Source: Actinomadura luteofluorescens (GTDB lineage: Bacteria; Actinomycetota; Actinomycetes; Streptosporangiales; Streptosporangiaceae). Taken from it: a stretch of 64,000 nt of DNA. Position numbers and translations under genes: made by a program. The stretch covers positions 5,828,001 through 5,892,000 of the forward strand of contig NZ_JACCBA010000001.1 of assembly GCF_013409365.1 (NCBI RefSeq), in the 5' to 3' direction. How positions within the stretch are numbered: position 1 is the stretch's first letter; each line of letters begins with the position of its first letter. Shown one piece after another: positions 11,289 to 19,719 of the stretch. The notes under the pieces were generated by a model. That model ran no database searches. It saw nothing but the letters and a program-made list of their open reading frames with translations, and was not told the origin of the DNA.

Positions 11289-11535
11289 GCACCGAAAGGC
11301 ATGTCAATGCACGAATCCGTAACGGCCCGATCACGCCGCGGCGACGTCAAGATCGACAAACTCGCAGGTCAGGTCGGGGCGCCGGACGGTTCCTCCGGTT
11401 CCGATCGGGTCGTCATGACCATTTCCGGCTCCCGTCCCCCGCGCCCCGGCGGCCGGAACTCCCGTGGCGGTCGGTCGCCGTACGAAGTTTCGCCCCGCAT
11501 CTTCATCTCCCTCCGATTCGTGGAGTATGGTGCGT

Positions 11536-11561
11536 ACTGGTCTAGTCCGGACTAGACCAGT
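11536..11561. promoter_or_regulatory. Composite dre-type operator, perfect 26-bp palindrome (nagA side)
   Basis: The 13-base half ACTGGTCTAGTCC is followed at once by its exact reverse complement, centred at 11548/11549, about 55 bases before the nagA start. It matches the dre core on both arms. It most likely represses the nagA-ptsI operon through the neighbouring GntR regulator. Its sister site is at 11263-11288, about 270 bases away, allowing looping or independent control of the two divergent units. Confidence 0.8.
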
Positions 11562-11614
11562 TGGTATCCGGAGGAACTCATCCGCGATCATCGCGTCACA
11601 GAGAGCGCGCCCCC

Positions 11615-12775
11615 ATGGCATCACTGCTGATCACAGCCGACCGCATGATCCTTACCCCGCCGGCCGGCCCCAACCGCGTCGTGTCCCCGGGACACGTCCG
11701 CGTCGCGGACGGAGTGATCACCGAGGCCGGGGAGGGGCGACCGGACGACGTGCCCGACGTCGACCTCCCGGACGGCCTGCTCGCGCCCGGGCTCGTCGAT
11801 CTCCAGGTGAACGGCTACTACGGCCACGACATGGTGGACGCCGCCGATGACGGCTGGCGCACCGTCGTGTCCCGCCTTCCCGAGACCGGCGTGACCGCCT
11901 TCCTCCCCACCTTCATCACGGCCCCGGTGAGCACGCAGGCCGAGGCGCTCCGCCGCGCCCGAGACCTCCTGCCGGACCTGCCGCCAGGGGCCCGCGTCCT
12001 CGGCGTCCACCTCGAAGGCCCGTTCCTGTCGGAGAAGCGCAAGGGCGCGCACAACGCCGCCCACCTCACCGACCCGGCACCCGGTGACATCGCGACCCTG
12101 CTGGAGACGGGCCTGGTCAAGCTCGTCACCCTCGCGCCCGAACGGGACGGCGCCCTGGAGGCGATCCGCACCCTCACCGCGGCCGGAGTGCTGGTCAGCG
12201 TCGGGCACAGCGACGCCACCGCCGCGCAGGTCAGCGCCGCTGCCGACGCCGGGGCACGCAAGGTCACCCACGTCTTCAACGCGCAGACCGGCGTCCACCA
12301 CCGCGACCCGGGCGTGGCCGTCCAGGCCCTCATCGACGAGCGGCTGAGCCCCGGGCTCATCCTCGACCTGCACCACGTCGGCCCCGAGGTGGCGACGCTG
12401 GTGCTGCGGGCCGCGGCGGGACGGGTCGTGCTCGTCACCGACGCGGCCTCGGCCGCCGGGATGCCGCCCGGCACCTACGACCTCGGCGGCGAGCCCATCA
12501 CCATGCCCGAGCAGGGCCCGCCGCTGCGCGCCGACGGCACCATCGCCGGTTCCGGCCTCCGGCTGGACGAGGCGGTCGGCAACGCCGTCGCGCTCGGCGT
12601 CGACCCCGCCGACGCGGTCGACGCCGCGACCCGGATCCCGGCCGACCTCGTCGGCCGGCCCGATCTCGGCAGGATCGCCCCCGGCGCCGCGGCCGACCTG
12701 GTCTGGCTGGGGCCGGACCACCGGGCGCTTGCGACGTGGGTCAACGGGCAGGAAGTCTTCGGAGGGGGATCATGA
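11615..12775 (+). CDS. nagA: N-acetylglucosamine-6-phosphate deacetylase
   Basis: The 386-residue amidohydrolase converts GlcNAc-6-P to GlcN-6-P plus acetate. Visible motifs include DLQVNGYYGHD near the N-terminus (the family's altered HxH), GVHLEGPFLSEKRKGAHN with the metal-binding Glu, VSVGHSDA and THVFNAQTGVHHRDPG with metal and substrate His residues, and LVTDAASAAGMPPGTY with the catalytic Asp. ATG 11615 gives the standard MASLLITADR start. It is the first gene of the dre-controlled operon and overlaps the next gene by four bases (ATGA). Confidence 0.95.
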   Translation: MASLLITADRMILTPPAGPNRVVSPGHVRVADGVITEAGEGRPDDVPDVDLPDGLLAPGLVDLQVNGYYGHDMVDAADDGWRTVVSRLPETGVTAFLPTFITAPVSTQAEALRRARDLLPDLPPGARVLGVHLEGPFLSEKRKGAHNAAHLTDPAPGDIATLLETGLVKLVTLAPERDGALEAIRTLTAAGVLVSVGHSDATAAQVSAAADAGARKVTHVFNAQTGVHHRDPGVAVQALIDERLSPGLILDLHHVGPEVATLVLRAAAGRVVLVTDAASAAGMPPGTYDLGGEPITMPEQGPPLRADGTIAGSGLRLDEAVGNAVALGVDPADAVDAATRIPADLVGRPDLGRIAPGAAADLVWLGPDHRALATWVNGQEVFGGGS

Positions 12776-13812
12776 CCAGTCAGATGCGCGCCGAGATCGG
12801 TGAGCAGCCGGACGCGCTGCGCCGGACGATCGACGCGCTCCTCCCGCGCGTGCCCGACATCGGGGCACTGGCGCGGGAGACCCGGCAGGTGCTGTTCGTC
12901 GCGCGCGGGTCGTCCGACAACGCCGCGGTGTACGGGCGCTACCTGGTGGAGGCGCATGCCGGCCGGCTGGCCACGCTCGCCGCGCCGTCCATCGCGACCG
13001 CCTACCGCCGCCGGCTGGACCTGTCCGGCGTGCTGGCCGTGGCGATCAGCCAGTCCGGCAAGACCGAGGAGATCGTCGAGACCCTCGACTGGGCGCGCGA
13101 CTGCGGCGCCCGGACGGTCGCGGTCACCAACGGCGCCGGGTCGCCGCTCGCCGAGGCCGCCGAGGTCGCGCTGATCACCCAGGCGGGCGCGGAGATCGCG
13201 GTGCCGGCCACCAAGACCTACACGACGCAGCTCGCCGCGCTGTCGGTGCTCGGCCTCGGGCTCGGCGCGGGCGTCGCCGAGGACGACCTGCGCCGCGTCC
13301 CGGACGAGGTCGCCCGGATGATCGCGCTGACCGAGGCCTCGCCCGCGCTGCCGGAGATCGTCGAGGCGCTGGCGAAGGTGCCGGGTACGGTGGTCTCCGG
13401 ACGCGGAATCGCGTTCGGGACCGCGCTGGAGCTGGCCCTGAAGATCAAGGAGGCGTGCTACCTGCACGCCATGGGGCTGTCGTACGCCGACCTGCTGCAC
13501 GGTCCGATCGCCGTCGTCGACGCGCAGACCCCGGCGCTGCTGGTCGCCGCCGACTCCGGCCCGACGCTGCCCGGCACCGTCGCGCTGGCCCGCCGGGTGC
13601 GGGGCGCCGGCGCCTCCGCGTTCGGCGTGGGCGGCGGCGCGGAGCTGGCGGAGGCGTGCACGGCCGCGCTCCCCGGTCCCGCGCTGCCCGAGTGGGTGGC
13701 GCCGCTGGGCCTCATCGTCCCCGGCCAGATCATGGTCGAGAGCCTGGCCCGCCGGCTCGGGATCGACCCCGACGTCCCGCGCGGCCTCAACAAGGTCACC
13801 CAGACCGACTGA
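12772..13812 (+). CDS. SIS-domain sugar isomerase/deaminase (GlmS-C/NagB-II type)
   Basis: The 346-residue protein has two SIS domains like the isomerase half of GlmS but no glutaminase domain. SIS1 carries VLFVARGSSDNAAVYGRYL and AVAISQSGKTEEIVETLDW; SIS2 carries TVVSGRGIAFGTALELALKI. The C-terminus ends near PDVPRGLNKVTQTD, as in this family. No canonical nagB lies in the cluster, so the likely role is GlcN-6-P deaminase, converting the NagA product to fructose-6-P and ammonia; this is inference from context. ATG 12772 overlaps the nagA stop and has GGAGGGGG as ribosome site. Confidence 0.88.
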   Translation: MTSQMRAEIGEQPDALRRTIDALLPRVPDIGALARETRQVLFVARGSSDNAAVYGRYLVEAHAGRLATLAAPSIATAYRRRLDLSGVLAVAISQSGKTEEIVETLDWARDCGARTVAVTNGAGSPLAEAAEVALITQAGAEIAVPATKTYTTQLAALSVLGLGLGAGVAEDDLRRVPDEVARMIALTEASPALPEIVEALAKVPGTVVSGRGIAFGTALELALKIKEACYLHAMGLSYADLLHGPIAVVDAQTPALLVAADSGPTLPGTVALARRVRGAGASAFGVGGGAELAEACTAALPGPALPEWVAPLGLIVPGQIMVESLARRLGIDPDVPRGLNKVTQTD

Positions 13813-13843
13813 GCGACCCGGACCCCGAGAAGAGAGAACGAGC

Positions 13844-14077
13844 ATGGACAAGGCCGAGGCCATCGTCGCCGCCCTGGGCGGGGCCGAGAACATCGTGGAG
13901 ATCGAGCCGTGCGCGACGCGGCTGCGGACCGAGGTCTCCGACGCCGGGAGGGTCGACGAGGCGGCGCTGAAGAAGGCGGGCGCGTACGGCGTCATGCGCA
14001 GCGGCACCGTCGTGCAGGTCGTCGTGGGCCCTGAGGCCGACACCATCGCCAGCGACATCGAGGACATCCTCGACTGA
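13844..14077 (+). CDS. PTS EIIB subunit, glucose/GlcNAc family
   Basis: The 77-residue single-domain protein has the phospho-acceptor cysteine in EPCATRLR and the GAYGVMRSGTVVQVVVGPEA stretch characteristic of the GlcB family. It passes phosphate from EIIA to the sugar bound by EIIC. Its partner EIIC is the separate gene at 9030-10397, an arrangement like NagE2/NagF in Streptomyces. The gene lies 31 bases after the SIS gene and 37 before EIIA in the same operon. Confidence 0.93.
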   Translation: MDKAEAIVAALGGAENIVEIEPCATRLRTEVSDAGRVDEAALKKAGAYGVMRSGTVVQVVVGPEADTIASDIEDILD

Positions 14078-14114
14078 TACCCACCGTCCCCGACCGACCA
14101 AGGGAACCCCTCTG

Positions 14115-14564
14115 ATGACCCGAGTACTGTCCCCGGTCTCCGGCCGGGTCGTCGGCCTCGCCGGCGTCCCCGACCCGGTGTTCGCCCAGGCCATGGTCGG
14201 CCCGGGCACGGCCGTCGACCCCGAGCGCGGTCCCGGCCACGCGATCGCGCCCGTCACCGGGAAGATCGTCAAGCTGCATCCGCACGCCTACGTCGTGGTG
14301 GACGCCGAGGGCCACGGGGTCCTGGTCCACCTCGGCATCGACACCGTCAAGCTGAAGGGGCAGGGTTTCGAGCTCCTGGCCGCCGAGGGCGACGAGGTCA
14401 CCGCCGGGCAGCCGCTCGTCGGCTGGGACCCGGCGGTGATCGAGGCGGGCGGCCGCTCGCCGATCTGCGCGGTCGTCGCGCTGGACGCGGGCGCCGACGC
14501 CCTGTCGGACGTGCGCGAGTCGGGCGAGGTGGCGAAGGGGACCGAGCTGTTCACATGGAGCTGA
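14115..14564 (+). CDS. crr: PTS EIIA subunit, glucose family
   Basis: The 149-residue cytoplasmic phosphocarrier starts TRVLSPVSGRVVGLAGVPDP. It has KLHPHAYVVVDAEGHGVLVH with the first conserved His and then LVHLGIDTVKLKGQGFELL, where LVHLGIDT holds the phosphorylated His. It accepts phosphate from HPr and donates it to EIIB. In Firmicutes and enterics this subunit also regulates other uptake systems; that is unproven here. The HAD gene starts five bases after its stop. Confidence 0.94.
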   Translation: MTRVLSPVSGRVVGLAGVPDPVFAQAMVGPGTAVDPERGPGHAIAPVTGKIVKLHPHAYVVVDAEGHGVLVHLGIDTVKLKGQGFELLAAEGDEVTAGQPLVGWDPAVIEAGGRSPICAVVALDAGADALSDVRESGEVAKGTELFTWS

Positions 14565-14568
14565 GCGC

Positions 14569-15246
14569 ATGGCGGTGATCGGTATCGGCGCGGCGGTGTT
14601 CGACCTCGACGGCACCCTCATCGACACCGAGCCGCGCAACCGCAGGATGTGGTCGCGGCTGTTCGACGCCCACCGCGTCCCCTACGACGAGGCGCTGATC
14701 GGCTCGTTCGCGGGGCGCCGCGGGATCGAGGCGCTGGCGGACCACGCGCACCTGTTCCCCGGGCGGACGGTCGAGGAGCTGTTCGAGCAGGCGGTCTCCT
14801 ACGAGTCGCTGCCGGGGATGCCGGACGTGGCGCCCGTCCCCGGGGCGGTCGACCTCGTCCGGTCGCTGGCGGACGCGGGCGTGCCGCTGGCGGTGGTGAC
14901 GTCGGGGCAGCGGCCCTACGCCGAGCGCCTGCTGGACGTGCTGGGCATCCGCGGCCTGCTGGACCTCGTGGTGACCGCCGGGGACGTCGTCACCGGCAAG
15001 CCGCACCCGGAGGGGTACCTGGCGGCCGCGCGCGACCTGGACGTCCCCCCGCGGGAGGCGGTCGGGTTCGAGGACGCCCCGGCGGGCGTCGCGGCCGTCA
15101 AGGCCGCGGGAATGACCTGCGTGGGCGTCGTCACCACGCAGACGGTGGTCGCGCTGTCCGGGGCCGACCACGTGGTGGCCGATTTCATGGAAGTGGACGT
15201 CGTGCCGGGCCCCGCGCTGCGGGTGCTGCGGACGGTAACGAGCTGA
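14569..15246 (+). CDS. HAD family hydrolase (beta-phosphoglucomutase-like)
   Basis: The 225-residue protein has all four HAD motifs: AVFDLDGTLIDTEP (nucleophile and acid/base Asp), VVTSGQ (motif II Thr/Ser), GKPHPEGYL (motif III Lys) and GFEDAPAGVAAVKAAG (motif IV). A helical cap lies between motifs I and II, as in subclass IA phosphatases and phosphoglucomutases. It sits inside the PTS operon between EIIA and HPr, so a sugar phosphate is the likely substrate, perhaps preventing sugar-phosphate stress. The substrate is inference. Confidence 0.85.
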   Translation: MAVIGIGAAVFDLDGTLIDTEPRNRRMWSRLFDAHRVPYDEALIGSFAGRRGIEALADHAHLFPGRTVEELFEQAVSYESLPGMPDVAPVPGAVDLVRSLADAGVPLAVVTSGQRPYAERLLDVLGIRGLLDLVVTAGDVVTGKPHPEGYLAAARDLDVPPREAVGFEDAPAGVAAVKAAGMTCVGVVTTQTVVALSGADHVVADFMEVDVVPGPALRVLRTVTS

Positions 15247-15260
15247 TTGGGAGTAATGCG

Positions 15261-15533
15261 GTGACCGAGCGCAACGTCAAGATCGAGTCCAGGGTGGGGC
15301 TGCACGCGCGGCCGGCCGCGCTGTTCGTCCAGACCGCGGCCAAGGCCCCGATGGACGTGACGGTGTCCAAGCGCGGCGGCGTCCCGGTGAACGCCAAGAG
15401 CATCCTCGCCGTCCTCGGGCTGGACGCTCGGCACGGCGAGGAGATCGTGCTGGCGGCCGACGGCGAGGGGGCCGACGAGCTGCTCGACAACCTGGAGAAG
15501 CTGCTGTCCACCCCGGAGCCCGAGGGGGCGTGA
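15261..15533 (+). CDS. ptsH: PTS phosphocarrier protein HPr
   Basis: The 90-residue protein begins at GTG 15261 behind GGGAG and has the HPr active site RVGLHARPAALFVQ, where the His is phosphorylated by EI. The regulatory-serine region reads VNAKSILAVLGLDARHGEEI, with the Ser that in Gram-positives may be a kinase target. It passes phosphate from EI to EIIA. One base separates its stop from the ptsI start, so the two are translationally coupled. Confidence 0.95.
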   Translation: MTERNVKIESRVGLHARPAALFVQTAAKAPMDVTVSKRGGVPVNAKSILAVLGLDARHGEEIVLAADGEGADELLDNLEKLLSTPEPEGA

Positions 15534-15534
15534 G

Positions 15535-17217
15535 ATGGGCGAGGTGATGCAGGGCGCGGGCGTCAGCCCCGGCGTCGGGACCGGGCCGGTGCGCACGATC
15601 GCCGGGGCCGTCCCTGAGCCTCCCGCCGGATCGCGGCACGGCGGCGACGCGGGAGCCGAGGGCGACTCCGCCCTGGCCGCGCTGGAGGCGGTCGCCGCCG
15701 ACCTGGAGGAGCGCGGCGAGCGCGCCGCCGCGGCCGGCAACGCCGACGGGCGCGACGTGCTGAACGCGCAGGCGCTGATGGCGCGCGACCCCGGCCTCGC
15801 CGACGGCGTCCGCGCCAAGATCGGTGAGGGGACGTCGGCGGCCCGCGCCGTGTTCGAGGCGTTCGGCGTGTACCGGGAGATGCTCGCCGGGGCCGGCGAG
15901 TACATGGCCGCGCGGGTCACCGACCTAGACGACATCCGCGACCGCGCGATCGCGCGGCTGCTCGGCCTGCCCATGCCCGGCGTCCCGGAGTCCGACGAGC
16001 CGTTCGTGCTCGTCGCCCGCGACCTCGCCCCGGCGGACACGGCCGTCCTCGACCCGGCGCAGGTCGTGGCGTTCGTGACGGAGGAGGGCGGCCCCACCAG
16101 CCACACCGCGATCCTGGCCCGGACGATGGGCGTCCCCGCCGTGGTCGCGCTCGCGGGCGCGACCTCGCTTCCCGAGGGGACCCGCGTCCTGGTCGACGGC
16201 GCGGCGGGGACGGTGCTCCCCGACCCGTCCGAGGCGGAGGTGGCCACGGCGCGTGCCGCGGCCGCCGCCCGCGCGTCGGCGCTGGAGGAGTCCACCGGGC
16301 CGGGCGCGACGAAGGACGGGCATGCGGTCCCGCTGCTGGCCAACGTCGGCGGCCCCAAGGACGTGGAGGCGGCGCTGGCGAACGGCGCCGAGGGCGTCGG
16401 CCTGTACCGGACGGAGTTCCTGTTCCTCGACCGCGCGGCGCCGCCGTCCGACGAGGAGCAGGAGGAGGCGTACCGGAAGGTGCTGGAGGCGTTCCCGGAG
16501 GGCCGCGTGGTCGTCCGGACGCTCGACGCCGGCGCCGACAAGCCGCTGGCGTTCCTGCCCGCCCCCGGCGAGGAGCCGAACCCGGCGCTCGGCGAGCGGG
16601 GCCTGCGGATGATGCGCCGGCACCCGGACGTGCTGGTCTCGCAGCTCGCCGCGCTGACCCGCGCCGCCGCCGGTCTGAGCGTCAAGCTCCAGGTCATGGC
16701 GCCGATGGTGACCGGCGCGGACGAGGCCGCCTACTTCGCGGCCGCGTGCCGGGAGGCCGGCGTCGAGCATCCCGGCGTCATGATCGAGGTGCCCGCCGCC
16801 GCGCTGCGCGCCCGCGACCTGGCGTCCGAGGTGGAGTTCTTCAGCATCGGCACCAACGACCTCACCCAGTACGCGTGCGCGGCGGACCGGCAGGTCGGCG
16901 GCCTCGCGCACCTCCAGGACCCGTGGCAGCCCGCCGTGCTCGACCTGGTCGCCCCCGCGGCCGGCGCGGGCGTCCCGTGCGGCGTGTGCGGGGAGGCGGC
17001 GGGCGATCCGGCGCTCGCGTGCGTGCTGGTGGGCCTCGGTGTGACGTCGCTGTCGATGAGCGCGCCGTCCCTTCCGCTGGTGCGGGCCGCGCTCGTGCGG
17101 CACACGCTGGAGGAGTGCCGCGCGGCGGCCGCGGCGGCCCGCGCCGCCCGCACCGCCGATCAGGCCAGGGAGGCGGCCCGCGCCCACCTGCCCGGGCTGG
17201 CGGACCTCGGGCTGTGA
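15535..17217 (+). CDS. ptsI: PTS enzyme I (PEP-protein phosphotransferase)
   Basis: The 560-residue enzyme autophosphorylates from PEP and charges HPr. It shows the N-terminal HPr-binding region, the swivelling phosphohistidine motif TEEGGPTSHTAILARTMGVP, and the C-terminal TIM barrel with EGVGLYRTEFLFLDR, the metal-binding stretch FFSIGTNDLTQYACAADR, and GVCGEAAGD with the catalytic Cys. A short Ala-rich tail replaces part of the usual C-terminus. It ends the operon, and its stop is seven bases from that of the convergent lipoprotein gene. Confidence 0.96.
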   Translation: MGEVMQGAGVSPGVGTGPVRTIAGAVPEPPAGSRHGGDAGAEGDSALAALEAVAADLEERGERAAAAGNADGRDVLNAQALMARDPGLADGVRAKIGEGTSAARAVFEAFGVYREMLAGAGEYMAARVTDLDDIRDRAIARLLGLPMPGVPESDEPFVLVARDLAPADTAVLDPAQVVAFVTEEGGPTSHTAILARTMGVPAVVALAGATSLPEGTRVLVDGAAGTVLPDPSEAEVATARAAAAARASALEESTGPGATKDGHAVPLLANVGGPKDVEAALANGAEGVGLYRTEFLFLDRAAPPSDEEQEEAYRKVLEAFPEGRVVVRTLDAGADKPLAFLPAPGEEPNPALGERGLRMMRRHPDVLVSQLAALTRAAAGLSVKLQVMAPMVTGADEAAYFAAACREAGVEHPGVMIEVPAAALRARDLASEVEFFSIGTNDLTQYACAADRQVGGLAHLQDPWQPAVLDLVAPAAGAGVPCGVCGEAAGDPALACVLVGLGVTSLSMSAPSLPLVRAALVRHTLEECRAAAAAARAARTADQAREAARAHLPGLADLGL

Positions 17218-17224
17218 CCCCCGG

Positions 17225-17719
17225 TCAGCCGGCGACCTGCCAGCGGTTCCCGTGCCCCCGCAGGACGAAGCTGGCGGCGAGCAGGCCGCCGGGCCGGGCG
17301 GGGGCGCCCTTCCACCGCAGGTGCTCGAACCGGACGGTGCACTCCCCGGCGCCGGGCCCCTGCTCGCAGGTCGGGACGGTCACGCCGCGCAGCGCGGCGA
17401 GGTCCTGAGGGCGCAGCCTCGCGCGGGCCCGGCCGAGCCCTGAACGGCAGCGGCCGGGCCCGCCGAACACGCGCCGCTCGTAGCCGGGCGCCAGATACGC
17501 GCACGCTCTGGCGTTGCCCGCCGCCAGCCCGCGCAGGTACTTGTAGAGCGCCAGCCGCGCCGGGAGCGTCTGCCGCGCCGGCGCGGCGGGGGAGGCCGCG
17601 GCGGGACGGGAGTCGCCGGGCTCGGGGGTGAGCGGCGGCATCGTGACCTCGTTCCCGCCCCCGCAGGCCGCCATCAGCGGGAGCAGCGTCAGGGCGGCGA
17701 GGGACGGGCGGACGCGCAC
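17225..17719 (-). CDS. Putative lipoprotein, unknown function
   Basis: The 164-residue protein starts at GTG 17719 behind AGGAGG. It has a short positively charged N-terminus and a lipobox-like LLPLMAACGGG, so it is probably anchored outside the membrane. The mature part opens with a Pro/Ala/Ser spacer, then a small domain (LPARLALYKYLRGLAAGNAR, CAYLAPGYERRVFG, CTVRFEHLRW) with four cysteines after the lipid Cys. The pattern resembles NTF2-like lipoproteins of actinobacteria, but I do not recognise a specific family. Confidence 0.7.
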   Translation of the reverse strand: MRVRPSLAALTLLPLMAACGGGNEVTMPPLTPEPGDSRPAAASPAAPARQTLPARLALYKYLRGLAAGNARACAYLAPGYERRVFGGPGRCRSGLGRARARLRPQDLAALRGVTVPTCEQGPGAGECTVRFEHLRWKGAPARPGGLLAASFVLRGHGNRWQVAG

Positions 17720-17793
17720 GGGGGACCTCCTGGGGGCGCGAAGGCGGCCCGATCTTCCCAGCAGAGCGGCCCCCGCGTCCATCGGCGGCGGCC

Positions 17794-19431
17794 CTACCGG
17801 TAGCCCGTCCCGTACCCGGCGCGCTTCCCGCCCGCCGGCACCGGCAGCCTGCCCGTGGGCTTCACCGCTCCGCCCAGCACCCGGGCCAGCGCCTCCACCG
17901 AGACCCGGCTGGAGGAGTAGGTGGCGAGCGCCGCCTTCGCGCCGCCCGCCGAGTCGAGGTCGTAGGGGCGGCCGAGCGCGGCGACGACCACCGGCTTCGG
18001 GCCGAGCGCCCGGATCCGGGACGCGGTCGCCGCACCGGCGTTCAGGGTCGTCAGCACCGTGACGTCCGCCGAGCCGGGCGCCGCGACCGCCACCCCTTGG
18101 CGGCGCAGGGCGGCCTGGAGCCGGTCGGCGCCCGGGCCGGACACGGCGACCTTCTTGCCCTTGAGCGGCAGCAGGCCGCCGTCGTTGCGGACGAGGGTGA
18201 CCGCGTGCTCGGCGACGCCCCGCGCGACGGCCTTGTTCGCGGCCGTGCCTACCGCCGCCGCGGCCTTGGCGGGGTCGACGGCGGTCCCCTGGAACAGGCC
18301 GCGCCGCTGCTTGAGCCTGAGGATCCGCGTCACCGACTCGTCCAGCCGCTTCCGCGTGATCTTCCCGGTCTCGACGGCCTTCATCACGGCGCCGTAGGCG
18401 CGCGGCAGGTCCGGCGGCATCAGCAGCTGGTCGGCGCCCGCGTTGATCGCCCTGACCGGGACGCCGGCGTCGCCGTACTTCTCGCGGACCCCGGCCATCT
18501 CCAGCGAGTCGGTGGTGATCACGCCCTGGTAGCCGAGCCTGCCGCGCAGCAGCCCCGTCAGGACCTTCTTGGAGAGCGTGGACGGGTCGCCCGACCCGTC
18601 GAGCTCGGGGACGACGATGTGCGCGGTCATGATCATGTCGACGTCCGCCGCGATCGCCGCCCTGAACGGGGGCGCGTCCAGCAGCTCCCACGTCCGCGGC
18701 GAGTGCCGGATCACCGGGAGGCCCGTGTGGCTGTCGGTGGCGGTGTCGCCGTGGCCGGGGAAGTGCTTGGCCGCGGCGGCGACCCCGGCCTCCTGGAAGC
18801 CGCCGATCGCGCCCCGCACCAGCGTGGACGCCAGGCCCGGCTCGGACCCGAAGGAGCGCAGCCCGATCACCGGGTTGCGCGGGTTCACGTTCACGTCGGC
18901 GTCGGGCGCGTAGTCGAGGTTGATGCCGACCGCGCGCAGCTCGGCGCCGGTGACCCGGGCGGCGGCGCGGGCGTCGGCCGGGCTGCGGGTCGCGCCGAGC
19001 GCCATGTTGCCGGGGAACGTGGTGACGAACGGCGTCCGCGACACGATGCCCTGCTCCTCGTCCACGCCGAGCAGCAGCGGGATCTTCGAGGCCTTCTGCA
19101 GCGCGTTCGACTGCGCGGCCGTCCGCGCCGGGGTGCCGATGTTGCCGGGGAAGTAGATCAGCCCGCCCACCCGGTACTTTCTGATCTTGGTGAGCGCGTC
19201 GGCGCGGCTGGAGAACGTGGGGACGAACAGCTGCCCCACCTTCTCGGCCACGCTCATCTTCGCGACCCGGCCGGGGATCCAGGCGTCCGGCGCGGGCGGC
19301 GAACCGGGCGCGGCGGACCCGGCGGACGGCGTCCGCCCGCCCTTGCCGCTCTCGCCGCCGCCGCAGCCGGCGGCCCCCGCGACCAGCGCGGACACCGCCG
19401 CCGCGAGCGCGAGTGAACGTGAAGCACGCAC
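17794..19431 (-). CDS. Glycoside hydrolase family 3 lipoprotein, NagZ-like beta-N-acetylhexosaminidase
   Basis: The 545-residue protein has a lipoprotein signal (ALVAGAAGCGGG) and a GH3 catalytic domain. The loop AAKHFPGHGDTATDSHTGLP holds the His-Asp dyad specific to NagZ-type hexosaminidases, and GVITTDSLEMAGV contains the nucleophile Asp. A GH3 C-terminal domain of about 150 residues follows (AVTLVRNDGGLLPLKGKKVA), which enteric NagZ lacks but Gram-positive forms have. It should remove GlcNAc from muropeptides at the cell surface, supplying GlcNAc to the PTS and MurNAc products to the murQ pathway. The preferred start is GTG 19431. Confidence 0.9.
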   Translation of the reverse strand: MRASRSLALAAAVSALVAGAAGCGGGESGKGGRTPSAGSAAPGSPPAPDAWIPGRVAKMSVAEKVGQLFVPTFSSRADALTKIRKYRVGGLIYFPGNIGTPARTAAQSNALQKASKIPLLLGVDEEQGIVSRTPFVTTFPGNMALGATRSPADARAAARVTGAELRAVGINLDYAPDADVNVNPRNPVIGLRSFGSEPGLASTLVRGAIGGFQEAGVAAAAKHFPGHGDTATDSHTGLPVIRHSPRTWELLDAPPFRAAIAADVDMIMTAHIVVPELDGSGDPSTLSKKVLTGLLRGRLGYQGVITTDSLEMAGVREKYGDAGVPVRAINAGADQLLMPPDLPRAYGAVMKAVETGKITRKRLDESVTRILRLKQRRGLFQGTAVDPAKAAAAVGTAANKAVARGVAEHAVTLVRNDGGLLPLKGKKVAVSGPGADRLQAALRRQGVAVAAPGSADVTVLTTLNAGAATASRIRALGPKPVVVAALGRPYDLDSAGGAKAALATYSSSRVSVEALARVLGGAVKPTGRLPVPAGGKRAGYGTGYR

Positions 19432-19719
19432 CTGACCAGGCCCCCCGACGTGGTCTCGGTTACTCGGTCGCATCGGACGCCCGCGACCGTAGCCGCTCCC
19501 CGCGCCGCTGTCGACTCCGGCGGCCCCGGACGACCTGGACGACCTGGACGGACGGGGCGGCTCACAGGGCTCTGCGGCCACGGGGGTCACACGGTGATCA
19601 CGATGGACCCCGGACCGCGAGCGGTGTCGGATCATGTGGGGTCCATCGCGATGGACCGGCGGCCGGGCCGGATCGGCCGGGCCGGGCCGGGCGGGCCCTT
19701 CGCCGCGTGGCGGCGGTGC

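Noticed and set aside
11301..11555. Open frame of 84 codons between the two dre sites
   Set aside because: No ribosome site, no recognisable domain, and it lies in an obvious regulatory gap.
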